In this document: in pieces, positions 34,756 through 43,589 of the stretch
How the letters are laid out: each line of letters begins with the position of its first letter
How positions within the stretch are numbered: the first letter of the stretch is position 1
Translations under genes and position numbers: made by a program
Notes under the pieces: generated by a model
The model's database searches: none
What the model saw: the letters and a program-made list of their open reading frames with translations, nothing else
What the model was told of the DNA's origin: nothing
Assembly (NCBI GenBank): GCA_025517465.1
Contig: JAOPKE010000002.1
Location: 1 to 64,000, forward strand
DNA from: Halobacteria archaeon HArc-gm2
Lineage (GTDB): Archaea > Halobacteriota > Halobacteria > Halobacteriales > Haloarculaceae
Direction of reading: 5' to 3'
DNA length: 64,000 nucleotides

Positions 34756-35908
34756 CGCAGCCCTCCCAGTCACCGAGCGGGCAGTCGAGCGTTTTACTGA
34801 GGCGTACTTGCGGTCGCTGGGGGCCGAAATCGAAAAGCGGGGACGTCAGTGGACAGTCACGCTCCCCGCCGACGCTGACACCGCTCTGGAATTGGATGGC
34901 GACGTACTGGAGATTGTAAGCGATTCGGACGAGGTCGACGAGGGAGTTATCGCCATTTCACCGGAAGCGCCATTCGTAGAGCGAATGCTCGACGAATCGG
35001 CTGACAGAACACCCATCGGGTCACTCTCACTGACACAAGACCAGTTCGAGTTGAAACTGCCCCCGTGGATCACTGGTGGAACAGTCGAAGTCGTGGATGG
35101 ATCGTTCACTCCGTACTACGATAGGCGTGCGCTCTGTGCGCTCTTCCACGTCGGCATCGAAACCGTCAGCGAGTACCAGACGGAGGAACTGCACGCAGTA
35201 GCGGTCGACCTCAACGATCACGAGGAGCGCCCTCGACTCGCGGAGACATACTTGGATCTGGCTGAGGACGACCAGCGAGACCCCTCTGAGGGGAGGCAAT
35301 TCGATGAGCAGACGTTGGGTGACGCGATCGAGACTGCCAACGAAGTTCTGGAAAGCGAGATTGCACCGATGGTTCGAGACACACGGGAACGTGCGACGCG
35401 TGCCGCAGAGGTGGAGCTAGACGAGTATCGGCAGTTCGTACAGCAGCGCCGAGAAGAGATAGACGAAGAGCTCAGTCGCCTAAACGACCGAATCGAAGAC
35501 GAGACCGAAGCAATCGATGCCGCCACGGAACAGGCGGAACGTGTCGAAGCCCTCCGGAAGCGAAAGGAACTCCAGTCGGAACTCGATGACCGACGGGCCG
35601 AACTCGATGATCTCACGGAACAGATAGAGAGGAACTTTCCAGAGAAACGACGAGAAGTTCGGGAACGACATGACCTGACTGTCCGAATGCGACCGGTATC
35701 AGCAACGTCGGTTTCGTACGAGCGAGGCGATCTCATCCTCGAACTCACCACAGGTGATGCGACTGTCGAGAAATCGTACTCGTATGCCATTGGAGTGGGG
35801 GTGATGGAAGAGCCGAGTTGTGATCGCTGTGGGCGGCAACTGACGTGGGAGAACCCACTTGCCCTAGAGAGGAGTCACTTTATCGGTGACGCGTGTTGTG
35901 GGGACTGA
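34748..35908 (+). CDS. Coiled-coil and zinc-finger partner of the helicase
   Basis: A 386-residue protein whose ATG lies inside the helicase 3' end (8-nt overlap). The N-terminal 170 residues are globular with beta strands (LPADADTALELDGDVLEIV, PWITGGTVEVVDGSFTPYYDRRALCALF). Residues about 200-315 are a long coiled coil. The C terminus has CDRCGRQL ... CC, a zinc finger. It probably forms a complex with the helicase and helps it bind DNA. No catalytic motif is visible. Confidence 0.65.
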   Translation: MTDAALPVTERAVERFTEAYLRSLGAEIEKRGRQWTVTLPADADTALELDGDVLEIVSDSDEVDEGVIAISPEAPFVERMLDESADRTPIGSLSLTQDQFELKLPPWITGGTVEVVDGSFTPYYDRRALCALFHVGIETVSEYQTEELHAVAVDLNDHEERPRLAETYLDLAEDDQRDPSEGRQFDEQTLGDAIETANEVLESEIAPMVRDTRERATRAAEVELDEYRQFVQQRREEIDEELSRLNDRIEDETEAIDAATEQAERVEALRKRKELQSELDDRRAELDDLTEQIERNFPEKRREVRERHDLTVRMRPVSATSVSYERGDLILELTTGDATVEKSYSYAIGVGVMEEPSCDRCGRQLTWENPLALERSHFIGDACCGD

Positions 35909-35913
35909 GGGTG

Positions 35914-36615
35914 TCAATCGCCTAGCTGGTACAGAATGGTATCTGGAGTGGTTCTGAGTATGCTTCCCGTGAGTGCGTCAACCGTCGATTGGGCTGAGGA
36001 AACTGCGAACGAACAGACGTCAGCCGGGGTTCTATAGCCAATACCAGTCAACGTCTCTCGCAGTTCGGGGGTCAGTTCTGCATTACCCACATCGACAGTT
36101 GGTAGACCAGCATCTCGTAGAGCGGTGAGAGCCGCCGGCGACCTTGAAAGAAGAACGCCACCATTCGTGAGAAACGAGAGTTCCTCCAGGAGAGTCATCA
36201 ACAGTCTCTCACGCCGGTCAGGGTCGTTGATCGCGTTCCCCCATTGCAAGTCGGTGTGTGCTTTACCAGAGAAGCCCTCCACGCCGTTCTGATCAAGTAG
36301 TTCAGCGACATCCTCAGGAAAAGCTGGTTCAGCCTGTCCACGATAGAAGTCCCACAAGTTCGACTTCTGGACGGTTGACTCCGTCTCGTCCGTGAGCAAA
36401 CTGTAGAACGCTGCAGGCACGTAGAGTTCGCCAAGCCGAGGTTGAGTCGGCGTGCCCCCCAGTGTGGCCTGGGTCTGTGAAGAGAAGACGTTAGAGTCAG
36501 TCAATCGGTCGAGAGACCGACTGGCGACGAGAAGCGACGGATCTAGCAACACGTCGATAGGCGGTTCGAATTTTCGCTCCAGCTCATTTCGCAGCTGGTC
36601 GTTGCCAGCACTCAT
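35914..36615 (-). CDS. PIN-like protein
   Basis: A 233-residue protein with a PIN-like layout: VLLDPSLLVAS at the N terminus (first Asp), ELYVPAAFYSLL for the second helix, and EELSFLTNGGVLLSRSPAALTALRDAGLPTVDVG, which matches the end of PIN folds where a threonine/serine-Arg strand precedes a helix. Some catalytic acids are unclear, so it may be inactive or divergent. It is convergent with the helicase partner gene, 5 nt apart. Confidence 0.5.
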   Translation of the reverse strand: MSAGNDQLRNELERKFEPPIDVLLDPSLLVASRSLDRLTDSNVFSSQTQATLGGTPTQPRLGELYVPAAFYSLLTDETESTVQKSNLWDFYRGQAEPAFPEDVAELLDQNGVEGFSGKAHTDLQWGNAINDPDRRERLLMTLLEELSFLTNGGVLLSRSPAALTALRDAGLPTVDVGNAELTPELRETLTGIGYRTPADVCSFAVSSAQSTVDALTGSILRTTPDTILYQLGD

Positions 36616-36734
36616 TTGAGTCTCGTTTTACTACCTACCCTGTTAAACACCAGCACCAGGATATGACAAAAATCAGTCGTTAATCCCACTCATTTCGACC
36701 TGACTGAGAGGACAGTCGAGGCCGAGTTTACTGG

Positions 36735-38417
36735 CTACGAGTAATGGTTCTCGATGCGGAGGAGAGTGCGAAGGATGTCGAAGAGTAGAACTGCAGAATA
36801 CTCGAATGAGGCCGCCCCGTAGGGGTATTGGCCATGAGCGAGTAGGTTTCGGAGATTCATACCCCCCGAGTCGGTGTACTGGTACTCAAGATATGCCCCG
36901 AGGTCATCGTTGACTTCCTCCCGAATAATGCCGAAGAGGCCACCGAGCGTCGCTGGTTCTACCGTTCCGTCGTTCTTGCTTTTGTTCACGCGCTCTCCTT
37001 TGATTTCCAGTAAGTCTTCGAGGATAGCCTCGAATTGAGGCATACCCACGTGTAGTGCCTTCGTATAATCCTCCTCGAAGAAGGCGATGATGGCGTCAGT
37101 CAGGAACGCCTCGCGATGGGGATCAAGGTACTCGATTCGATCTAGTACTCGGTAGAAGTCAGACTCTCGGATATCCCCTCGTTCGATGAGCCGGCGGAGA
37201 ACTTGGCCCACGACTGCATTCATTTTCTTCGTTCTCCGTTGGAAGGTTCTTGGTGTCCAATCCTCGGAGTCAGATGGGCTGGATGAAGACGCGTGATTTC
37301 CTTCACCAAACATCTCCATGACATCGAACAGCCCAGGATTGTGGTGGACAATATCACCCTTGGAGTTCTCGAAGCTCTGAGAGAGCAATACTGGAAGGGG
37401 ATTCGTGTTTAGTTGCTGGACTTCGTCCTCAACGGCCTCTTCGTAGTCGGTCAACAACTCGTCGAATTGGAGGAACAGCTCGAAAGTCTTCTCTCTCGAA
37501 TGAGTCATGCGGAGACTCCGGTAGAGAAGAACAAGACGATCTGCGTTCAGCTGAATATCTTGAGGAGTTACTCCTGTTGGGACAGGCCCCATATTCCCAC
37601 GACCCTTTCTATTCTCTACTCGAAGCTGTCGCAACCACTCGTCACGCTGTTCTGTGGAGAGAAACTCACGACATTCTCGAAGTCCACTCTGGAGGATTGC
37701 CGCATTACGGGAGTGAGCGTCTGGACGCTCAACGTCCTCCTCGTAGGATTCGATGAGTCGTTGCTCTTCAGAGTGAGGATCGCCACCGATGCGTTTGCGA
37801 AGGTCGATTGCCCGCCTCAATACGTCCCTCTCCGCCTGCAAGTCACCAGATTTCCGGAACGATTCCGCCCAGTCTGCGCACTCCGTGTAAAGATCGATGA
37901 CAACGTCTCGGTCAGACGGACCGCTTACATTCTGAATCCCGTCGAGGAGGTCGAATACCAGACTCCGAGTCGCAGTAGTTAGAAGCCCCTCATCGACGAG
38001 TAGTTCGACCCCTCGTTGGGTTTCCTGTTCTAATTCGGAGTCCCAACCACCGAGTTCTAGCATCTCCCGAAGACGATGTTTTACTGCTACGATCGAAACA
38101 TCGTCCCATCCCCGTCTTCTTGCATCCTCAAATACCTCATCGAGTTTCGAGAGTGCAGTAGCGAGTAGGTTGAAATCGCGTTCTGAGCTATTCTCTACAA
38201 TGGAAGTTTGCAAGTACCATTCTCCCAAGCGTTCAATTGCAGTGAATATCGGATGGTCAATACCCGCCGTACCCGCTTCGTCAACCTCGTCAGCAATCTC
38301 GGCGACGGCCTCCTCCGTGTCATCGCGGATGAAAGAGATGGTTCGGTCTAATCGAGACGCAAGGTGGTATTCTCGTTCGGGATCGCTCGTTGCCTGTTGG
38401 AAATTATCGACGAGCAT
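36735..38417 (-). CDS. DUF4209 protein with a HEPN-like active site
   Basis: A 560-residue mostly helical protein. The C-terminal about 130 residues match DUF4209: VGMPQFEAILEDLLE, EPATLGGLFG and NLRNLLAHGQ. R523-x4-H528 is an R-x4-6-H motif of the kind used by HEPN RNases. The N-terminal 400 residues look like a TPR-style helical array and could sense infection. I infer an abortive-infection RNase. ATG 38417 is clear. The neighbouring PIN-like gene is in the same orientation, 119 bp downstream. Confidence 0.65.
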   Translation of the reverse strand: MLVDNFQQATSDPEREYHLASRLDRTISFIRDDTEEAVAEIADEVDEAGTAGIDHPIFTAIERLGEWYLQTSIVENSSERDFNLLATALSKLDEVFEDARRRGWDDVSIVAVKHRLREMLELGGWDSELEQETQRGVELLVDEGLLTTATRSLVFDLLDGIQNVSGPSDRDVVIDLYTECADWAESFRKSGDLQAERDVLRRAIDLRKRIGGDPHSEEQRLIESYEEDVERPDAHSRNAAILQSGLRECREFLSTEQRDEWLRQLRVENRKGRGNMGPVPTGVTPQDIQLNADRLVLLYRSLRMTHSREKTFELFLQFDELLTDYEEAVEDEVQQLNTNPLPVLLSQSFENSKGDIVHHNPGLFDVMEMFGEGNHASSSSPSDSEDWTPRTFQRRTKKMNAVVGQVLRRLIERGDIRESDFYRVLDRIEYLDPHREAFLTDAIIAFFEEDYTKALHVGMPQFEAILEDLLEIKGERVNKSKNDGTVEPATLGGLFGIIREEVNDDLGAYLEYQYTDSGGMNLRNLLAHGQYPYGAASFEYSAVLLFDILRTLLRIENHYS

Positions 38418-38714
38418 CGCTTAGAGATCACGAAACAATACTTCTAATTGGGACAAAATTACCAGAATACTACGAGCGCCGCTAAAGACCTGTGGTCGGG
38501 GGCTGTGGTTCTGTTGAAAGTTGATTCGAGTGCTTTGAGAATAGTCCATAACAGAATTCGATCCCATCATCAATTCACAACGATGACTGGTGCGGCCGGG
38601 AATAGAAAGGTTTCCACTATATCACTAATGGCCGGATCGATCAGGGACTGCCGACGATTATGGCCCTACCCTACATCTGGCAAATCCAAGCCATGCTAGT
38701 CATCGGTCTGAATT
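38418..38714. other. Gap with no gene recognised
   Basis: Upstream of the DUF4209 gene; low GC, no convincing reading frame. Probably promoter DNA for the leftward gene. Confidence 0.4.
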
Positions 38715-38973
38715 CTATTCTCCTAAAAAGTCCAAAAACCGCAGGACGTTACGGATTTGTACCGCGACCCCTTCCACGTCTTTCTCGAGCTCTTCAATGG
38801 CCCTTCCATTTCAATGATACGACCATTATCCTCTACGTAGTCTCAAGCATCCGCTCGTGTTGTTTTTCAATGCGTATGAGGAGTTCCTTGAGAGGTAACG
38901 TTTCAGGGTTATCGTCGTACTCGGCGGCGATGTAGGCACCAGCATCAGTAGTCACGGCCACGAATGGGGCCAT
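38715..38973 (-). pseudogene. Frameshifted small coiled-coil gene
   Basis: From ATG 38973 a 46-residue frame reads MAPFVAVTTDAGAYIAAEY ... RIEKQHERMLETT and stops at 38833. The second frame continues YVEDNGRIIEMEG, and the third continues AIEELEKDVEGVAVQIRNVL to a stop at 38715. Joined, they give one coherent about 86-residue acidic coiled-coil protein. Two frameshifts, near 38836 and 38795, are needed, so the gene is dead, or the sequence has local indel errors. Confidence 0.6.
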
Positions 38974-39312
38974 GTGTTATGACTCACCTCGCTCTTCCTC
39001 TCGGTGAGTCACGGGAAATTGATTCGTCAATTTGAGTCCTTTTAATAGGTAGTGAGCTAGAAGTTACTTCTGCTCAAAAGTTATATTTAATCAAAATGAT
39101 ACAACCCCTACGGAATTGTATTGGTAGAAAACAAATTGTCATGCTGTCGGTAGGTGGAGTATAGTAGTCAACAGTCCTACGAAGACGAGGATATATCTGG
39201 CCCGGTGGATTGTTGCCATTCGACGACAAAGACTGATTCGTCAAGCTGGCACAGGATACGGTTGAAATACATACGACCAAAAACCGGTCCCAATCACCCA
39301 CAGAATGTGAGC
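38974..39312. other. AT-rich gap with no gene recognised
   Basis: Contains AT-rich DNA (around 39060-39130) but no frame with coding character. Probably an old junction between the HEPN-like gene block and the HsdR-N operon. Confidence 0.4.
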
Positions 39313-39846
39313 CTAATATTGAGGTTCGAAGCTCAATTCGGCGTGCTCGTATGAGTACTGGCTAATGCCGGATTCGTCGCAAAGCGATTCGAGGTCGGAC
39401 GGTACGACCCCTCGAACATCGTAGGTGGATTCCTCCAAGTGTGTGAGAAACGCAATACTGACGCCGCGGCCGTCTGCACCGGAAGGGTCGATAACCCGGG
39501 CCAGGTCCGGATCGTCGTAATCGGGCTTGATCACGTAATCGGCCGGTGTGAACGGGTTGTCAGCGAAGTCGAGGTTCGTGTGTTTGTACGTGTAGAGCTT
39601 GATATCCTGGTCGTCACAGTACGAGGCGAACTTCGCGGGATGAATCTCTCGCCAATTTCCTGGACCCTCATCGAGCATGATCGGAAATGCGACTTTGACG
39701 GCCTCGCCATCCATCGATAGCCCGTAGAGGCTGACCTCCTTTTCGGGCGGGAGAACCTCCACGACGACCGCGACTGACGCCTCGTCGTCTGCAGCCTTCA
39801 CCACGCGATCGCCGGGTTGGAACGGATTTTCGGGTTTCTGATTCAT
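39313..39846 (-). CDS. Protein with a duplicated SH3-like domain
   Basis: A 177-residue protein made of two related halves of about 85 residues. Each begins NPF-x-P-(G/A)-D-x-V-(V/I)-K, continues with strands and ends (L/Y)-x-x-(D/E)-x-x-I-x-x-Y-(T/S)-Y-(K/E)-H-(T/A)-(N/E)-L-x-F. The N-terminal motif resembles KOW/SH3-type barrels. Function unknown. ATG overlaps the stop of the upstream gene (ATGA); third gene of an operon led by an HsdR-N-type nuclease, whose C terminus carries a similar FEPGDQVVVFEPG motif. Confidence 0.6.
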   Translation of the reverse strand: MNQKPENPFQPGDRVVKAADDEASVAVVVEVLPPEKEVSLYGLSMDGEAVKVAFPIMLDEGPGNWREIHPAKFASYCDDQDIKLYTYKHTNLDFADNPFTPADYVIKPDYDDPDLARVIDPSGADGRGVSIAFLTHLEESTYDVRGVVPSDLESLCDESGISQYSYEHAELSFEPQY

Positions 39847-40196
39847 GTGGGCCGTATTCGGCCCGAGTCGTGGAGCTCGTTCATCGGGCGTGCAGCGAGG
39901 TGCGCGAGTTTCTCAGGCTCGTCTCCGGAGTAGGCCTCCTGTGTCTTCACCTTCGATCGGAGGGTCTCGGTACGCTCCAACCCTAGCATAATGAGCGCGT
40001 CCTCGTTGTCGTGGTGCCAGACCATCACGAGGATATCGTCGTCGGGATCGTTGTCGAGCAGGTTCGCGGGACGGAAGGCCGAGACGTCTCTCGACGTCTT
40101 GACGTCGATCTCGTAGCCGAACACTTCGAAGTCGTGACCGGAGAAGCTCTCGGGATTACAGCGTCGCATGGCTTCCTCGTTCTGCCACTCCCACAT
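39843..40196 (-). CDS. Hypothetical protein between nuclease and SH3-like genes
   Basis: A 117-residue protein from ATG 40196. Contains FEVFGYEIDVKTSRDV and DDDILVMVWHHDNEDALIMLGLERTETL; the E-I-D-V-K segment with strands around it is weakly like a PD-(D/E)XK core. The frame is open and protein-like for about 25 codons upstream (LAFEQFCREYLPVE) but has no start codon there, so the 5' end may have been altered. Overlaps the next gene by 4 nt. Confidence 0.55.
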   Translation of the reverse strand: MWEWQNEEAMRRCNPESFSGHDFEVFGYEIDVKTSRDVSAFRPANLLDNDPDDDILVMVWHHDNEDALIMLGLERTETLRSKVKTQEAYSGDEPEKLAHLAARPMNELHDSGRIRPT

Positions 40197-40239
40197 CTCT
40201 ACGGGGAGGTATTCTCGGCAGAATTGCTCGAACGCAAGT

Positions 40240-41421
40240 TCAGATAACGTCTTCCGTCGTCGAGGCGTTCTTGAACGTGCTTAGGTCGGTATAAACGCGG
40301 CCCTGCGGTGCCTTGTTCTTGTACCGAATAGGGTCTTCTAACTCATAGAGACTGCCGGGTTCGAAGACAACGACCTGGTCGCCGGGCTCGAAATCGGCCT
40401 CATCGCCAGTGTACGATTCCTGGTCTCGGGCCAGAATGGCCTCCTTGGCAGGAATTATCTCTTTAATCGATGCGATGTATTGAATCTCCATCGGACCACC
40501 TGCGACGTAGAATGCTGCATAGTCGGGATCCTGACCGACCCGTACGAAGCCCCAGGCGTTGTTTTCTTTGAGGAATTGAATGCCCGAGGTTCTCGTTGGG
40601 AAGATAGCGACCTGGCTATTCGACGGTCCCGTGAGATCCTCACGAGAAATCGTTCCCGCAATAGCATCTTTTCCTCTACCCGGAACCCAGTCGGTATCAC
40701 CGCCGGGCTTCATTTCCCCTCCATTTCCGCCTTCTAGCGGGAACTCATCCCGGCCCTGTCGCTCAAGAGATGACGCCAGCACGTCGACGAATTGTTTGGC
40801 TTTGTCCTGGACAGTCTGCGAGACGGCATCTCCGATTTCGTCTGTAACTACGGCCGCTACCCGCGTCGAGATCTCGCCTTTGTTCTCCCGAAGCGTGTTC
40901 GCAGCCCGACGGGTGGTTTCGACGTTCTCGGCGATTGACTCCGAATCTCCGGACTCGATAGAGTCACGAGAGAAGGCTTGAAGCAACCCGATCCGCTCCG
41001 GGAGACCGTCTAACTCTATTTTACCCAGACAGATTTCGTCTGGCCTCTGACCACCGCGTTTCCGTTTGTAGAGTTCCACCGTTGTTCCGTTGGTGAGCAT
41101 CCCCCAATCCACGCCTGTTTGGCGCATGTAGCTAGTGAGCTGATCTCGATGCCCGGACGTGAGAGACGTATCGGCCCCTTTTGCTTCGACGAAAACGACG
41201 GGCGTATCCTCCAACTCCAGAGCATAGTCTACCTTCTTCTTGCCGACTCCCATTTGGACCGAGTACTCTAGTTCGACCTCAGCAGAGAGCATGTCCCATC
41301 CCAACAGCTCGAGTAATGGTTCTATGATTTTCCGTCTCGTATTCTGTTCGTCCATCTGGGGGGACGATTCGAGTAGGGACTTTGATTGATCGACGTAGCT
41401 GACCAACTCCTCTTCATTCAT
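40240..41421 (-). CDS. HsdR-N-type nuclease protein
   Basis: A 393-residue protein. The N-terminal 150 residues are a type I R-subunit N-terminal nuclease domain: RRKIIEPLLELLGWD, VDYALEL with Asp65, VVFVEAK with E79 and K81, and WGMLTNGTTVELYK. The middle is helical. The C-terminal part contains FEPGDQVVVFEPGSLYEL, an SH3-like motif seen again in the third gene of the operon. No ATPase motor is present. It probably acts as a stand-alone antiphage nuclease with the two following genes. Confidence 0.75.
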   Translation of the reverse strand: MNEEELVSYVDQSKSLLESSPQMDEQNTRRKIIEPLLELLGWDMLSAEVELEYSVQMGVGKKKVDYALELEDTPVVFVEAKGADTSLTSGHRDQLTSYMRQTGVDWGMLTNGTTVELYKRKRGGQRPDEICLGKIELDGLPERIGLLQAFSRDSIESGDSESIAENVETTRRAANTLRENKGEISTRVAAVVTDEIGDAVSQTVQDKAKQFVDVLASSLERQGRDEFPLEGGNGGEMKPGGDTDWVPGRGKDAIAGTISREDLTGPSNSQVAIFPTRTSGIQFLKENNAWGFVRVGQDPDYAAFYVAGGPMEIQYIASIKEIIPAKEAILARDQESYTGDEADFEPGDQVVVFEPGSLYELEDPIRYKNKAPQGRVYTDLSTFKNASTTEDVI

Positions 41422-41522
41422 ATATTGCCACTTATTACCCAGTATCTTAGTGATGGGGTTCTGCGGGAACCAGTAGCACGATTCAGAGTAATTATAAACA
41501 AATCGGGAACTGAAGCTATCCT

Positions 41523-41795
41523 ATGGGAAGCCAAGCTGATGCATTCGAGAACAGTTTTGACGCGCTAAAGGAGTTCGTGGATAACGACGGTCGGCACTAC
41601 TACGTGATTCAGTTTGAGGATGACAGTGGGCGCATCCTAAGAAGGCAAGAGAGTGACGACGATCTTTCGTTGGCCGAATTTACGTTTCGGGATGAACCGG
41701 ATACGAAATCGATGAGAAAGCTCGCCGCAGAGAGTGATTTCGAATTCGACGAGGAAACAAACACTCAGCAAAATCTTCGCAATCTCATGTCCTGA
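41523..41795 (+). CDS. Small acidic hypothetical protein
   Basis: A 90-residue protein from ATG 41523, divergent from the nuclease operon. Strands HYYVIQFEDDSGRILRRQ followed by an acidic helix; no known family. Codon use is acceptable for the region. Confidence 0.5.
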   Translation: MGSQADAFENSFDALKEFVDNDGRHYYVIQFEDDSGRILRRQESDDDLSLAEFTFRDEPDTKSMRKLAAESDFEFDEETNTQQNLRNLMS

Positions 41796-41916
41796 CAGGG
41801 ACTTTCTCGCGGAATCTACTGCCTTTCATAGCCTGCGTATGATGAGGACATTTCCTCTCCACAAGAGAAGCGCTCCGAGATTCACTGATTAACGAGCGAC
41901 TGCTCCGGCAACTGGA

Positions 41917-42507
41917 CTACTCTTTGACCTCGTCAACGAGTTCCTGAGTGCGGGCATCGATTTGCTCGAAGCGCTGGTGTAGTTCTCGTGTCCGTTCATC
42001 CAGTTTCTTCAGCGCCGATTCGTGGTCGTCGACACGCTGCTCGAGATCGTCGAGCCGACTACCCATCTCCTCAACGACGTCGACTGCCTGGCTGTTGTCG
42101 TCGATATCCGCTCGCGCCTGTGTCAACCCCATCTCCAGATCCGCGATGTCGCGACGGGCATCGGCGAGATCGTCGGCCAGGTCGGACACTGTCTCGTCGT
42201 CGAACCCGGACGGCTGGCTGAGGTGGTCGAGAACGGCCTCGCCCTTCTCGGTCAGCCGGTACGTGTTCGGTGGTCGTCCAGGTTGGTCGTCGACGTCGAC
42301 GTCAGTCTCCTCCAGGAGTCCCTGGCTGACGAGACGCTCCCGTAGATAGTACGTCTCGTTTCCCGAGTACCCTGTCCGCTCCGTTATCGAACTGGTGGGA
42401 CAACCCTCTCCGGAGTGCAGTGACACCGCTCTGATAATTTCGCCAGCCTTCGCGTTCAGTCCGCGGGCGATGTCCTCAGGAGATCGGTCCTCGACGCCGG
42501 CACTCAT
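41917..42507 (-). CDS. Winged-helix regulator with a coiled-coil tail
   Basis: About 196 residues from ATG 42507. Residues about 15-90 are a winged helix (IIRAVSLHSGEGCPTSSI, YYLRERLVSQGLLEE, NTYRLTEKGEAVL). The remaining 100 residues are a regular coiled coil (DLADARRDIADLEMGL ... LDDLEQRVDDHE). Haloarchaeal plasmids often encode such regulators. An AT-rich box close to the start suggests a leaderless mRNA. Divergent from the repeat array. Confidence 0.65.
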   Translation of the reverse strand: MSAGVEDRSPEDIARGLNAKAGEIIRAVSLHSGEGCPTSSITERTGYSGNETYYLRERLVSQGLLEETDVDVDDQPGRPPNTYRLTEKGEAVLDHLSQPSGFDDETVSDLADDLADARRDIADLEMGLTQARADIDDNSQAVDVVEEMGSRLDDLEQRVDDHESALKKLDERTRELHQRFEQIDARTQELVDEVKE

Positions 42508-42556
42508 ACCACAAACTATCGGCGACAAAGGACAAAAATTTGCCGTTCATTCAACC

Positions 42557-42566
42557 TTTAAAATTT
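42557..42566 (+). promoter_or_regulatory. TATA-like box facing the tandem repeat array
   Basis: TTTAAAATTT lies about 85 bp before the first repeat core. If used rightward it would produce a non-coding transcript across the array; it is symmetric, so leftward use is also possible. Confidence 0.35.
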
Positions 42567-42741
42567 GAAACGACAACTATAGTGCCCGGTCACCCGAGCA
42601 ATCCAGGCTTCGAGAGAACCATCGACGACCACCGAAAGCGACGTAGGGGTGTCCGACCTGGCGGCAGCACTCACGGAGAACCACACGGGTGGGAGACCTA
42701 TTGGAATCCGGAGAAGAGTCCAGAGAGAACCACTGCTCTGG

Positions 42742-42797
42742 GAGCGCGACCAGGGCGATGATGAGAGCGCGACCAGGGCGATGATGAGAGCGCGATT
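42742..42797 (+). repeat. 23-bp perfect tandem repeat
   Basis: The unit GAGCGCGACCAGGGCGATGA plus TGA (23 bp) occurs at 42742-42764 and 42765-42787, followed by a partial third copy. Identical copies imply recent expansion. Confidence 0.85.
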
Positions 42798-42906
42798 GGG
42801 GTGTCCGAGTTCGAGGCCAGGGGGCGTCACGTGCGCGTCTCCTGAGCGGGGACAAACGAGGGAGCGACCACGAGTCCGAAGCGAGTAGCAGAGGGATGCC
42901 CCTGAC

Positions 42907-42975
42907 GTCACGAAGCGGATGCCCACACCGTGACGAAACGAATACCCCGACAGTGACGAAGGGGATACCGACTTC
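42907..42975 (+). repeat. Three 23-bp imperfect tandem repeats
   Basis: Units begin GT(C/G)ACGAA at 42907, 42930 and 42953, each followed by a G-A-T-(G/A)-C-C-like core. Confidence 0.8.
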
Positions 42976-43511
42976 GTCGACGACGTCTGGATGCCAGTAC
43001 GCAGGTACCTGAATGGATGCCATCCTCAGCAAGTAATGCTGGATGTCTCCCTCAACGAGTGATGCTGGATGCCAAACGAGCGCGTCCGGTGAATGAGAGG
43101 TTAACCACGATTCTGGGGGATGCCCGAGGGCGAGAGTCACTCAGGATGCAGCTCGAAAGCGCCACACTGGACGACGCTATCTCACGATCACGAGGACACC
43201 CGAGCGTACGGCAACGGCAGTGACGGGAAGAGCAGTACAGAGGCCGGTGCGATCTCGACGACCAGGACAGCGCGGAAACGTGGGTCAGTCAGGCCTCACA
43301 ACAAAGCGAGAAGTGCAGCAAACGTCGTACTCCGGGGACACCCAGACGTCTACGAGCAACAACGGAGGACGCTACAGTCTCCGGTGGACACCCCATCTGC
43401 GGAGCGGCACTGACCTCCGACGGTCAGTACCAACTGGACACCCAGAGAGGCGTGACGACGGTAGTACGTCGAAACCGGCGCGATGGTGGACACCCAGTTC
43501 AGTTTCCGAAG

Positions 43512-43589
43512 GGGACACCCCAGTACGCTACCAGCGAGGGACACCCAAGTCTACTACCAGAGAGGGACACCCAAGAGATGGGCAACGCC
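43512..43589 (+). repeat. Three 26-bp imperfect tandem repeats
   Basis: GGGACACCC starts at 43512, 43538 and 43564, exactly 26 bp apart, with similar spacer sequence CTACCAG(C/A)GA between. Confidence 0.85.

Noticed and set aside
42577-43140. Leftward frame through the left part of the tandem array
   Set aside because: Its protein is only a translation of the DNA repeats, and the frame breaks because the period of 23-26 bp is not a multiple of three.
42894-43589. CRISPR array
   Set aside because: The repeat is far too degenerate, the unit is only 23-26 bp including spacer, no unique spacers are present and no cas genes are nearby.
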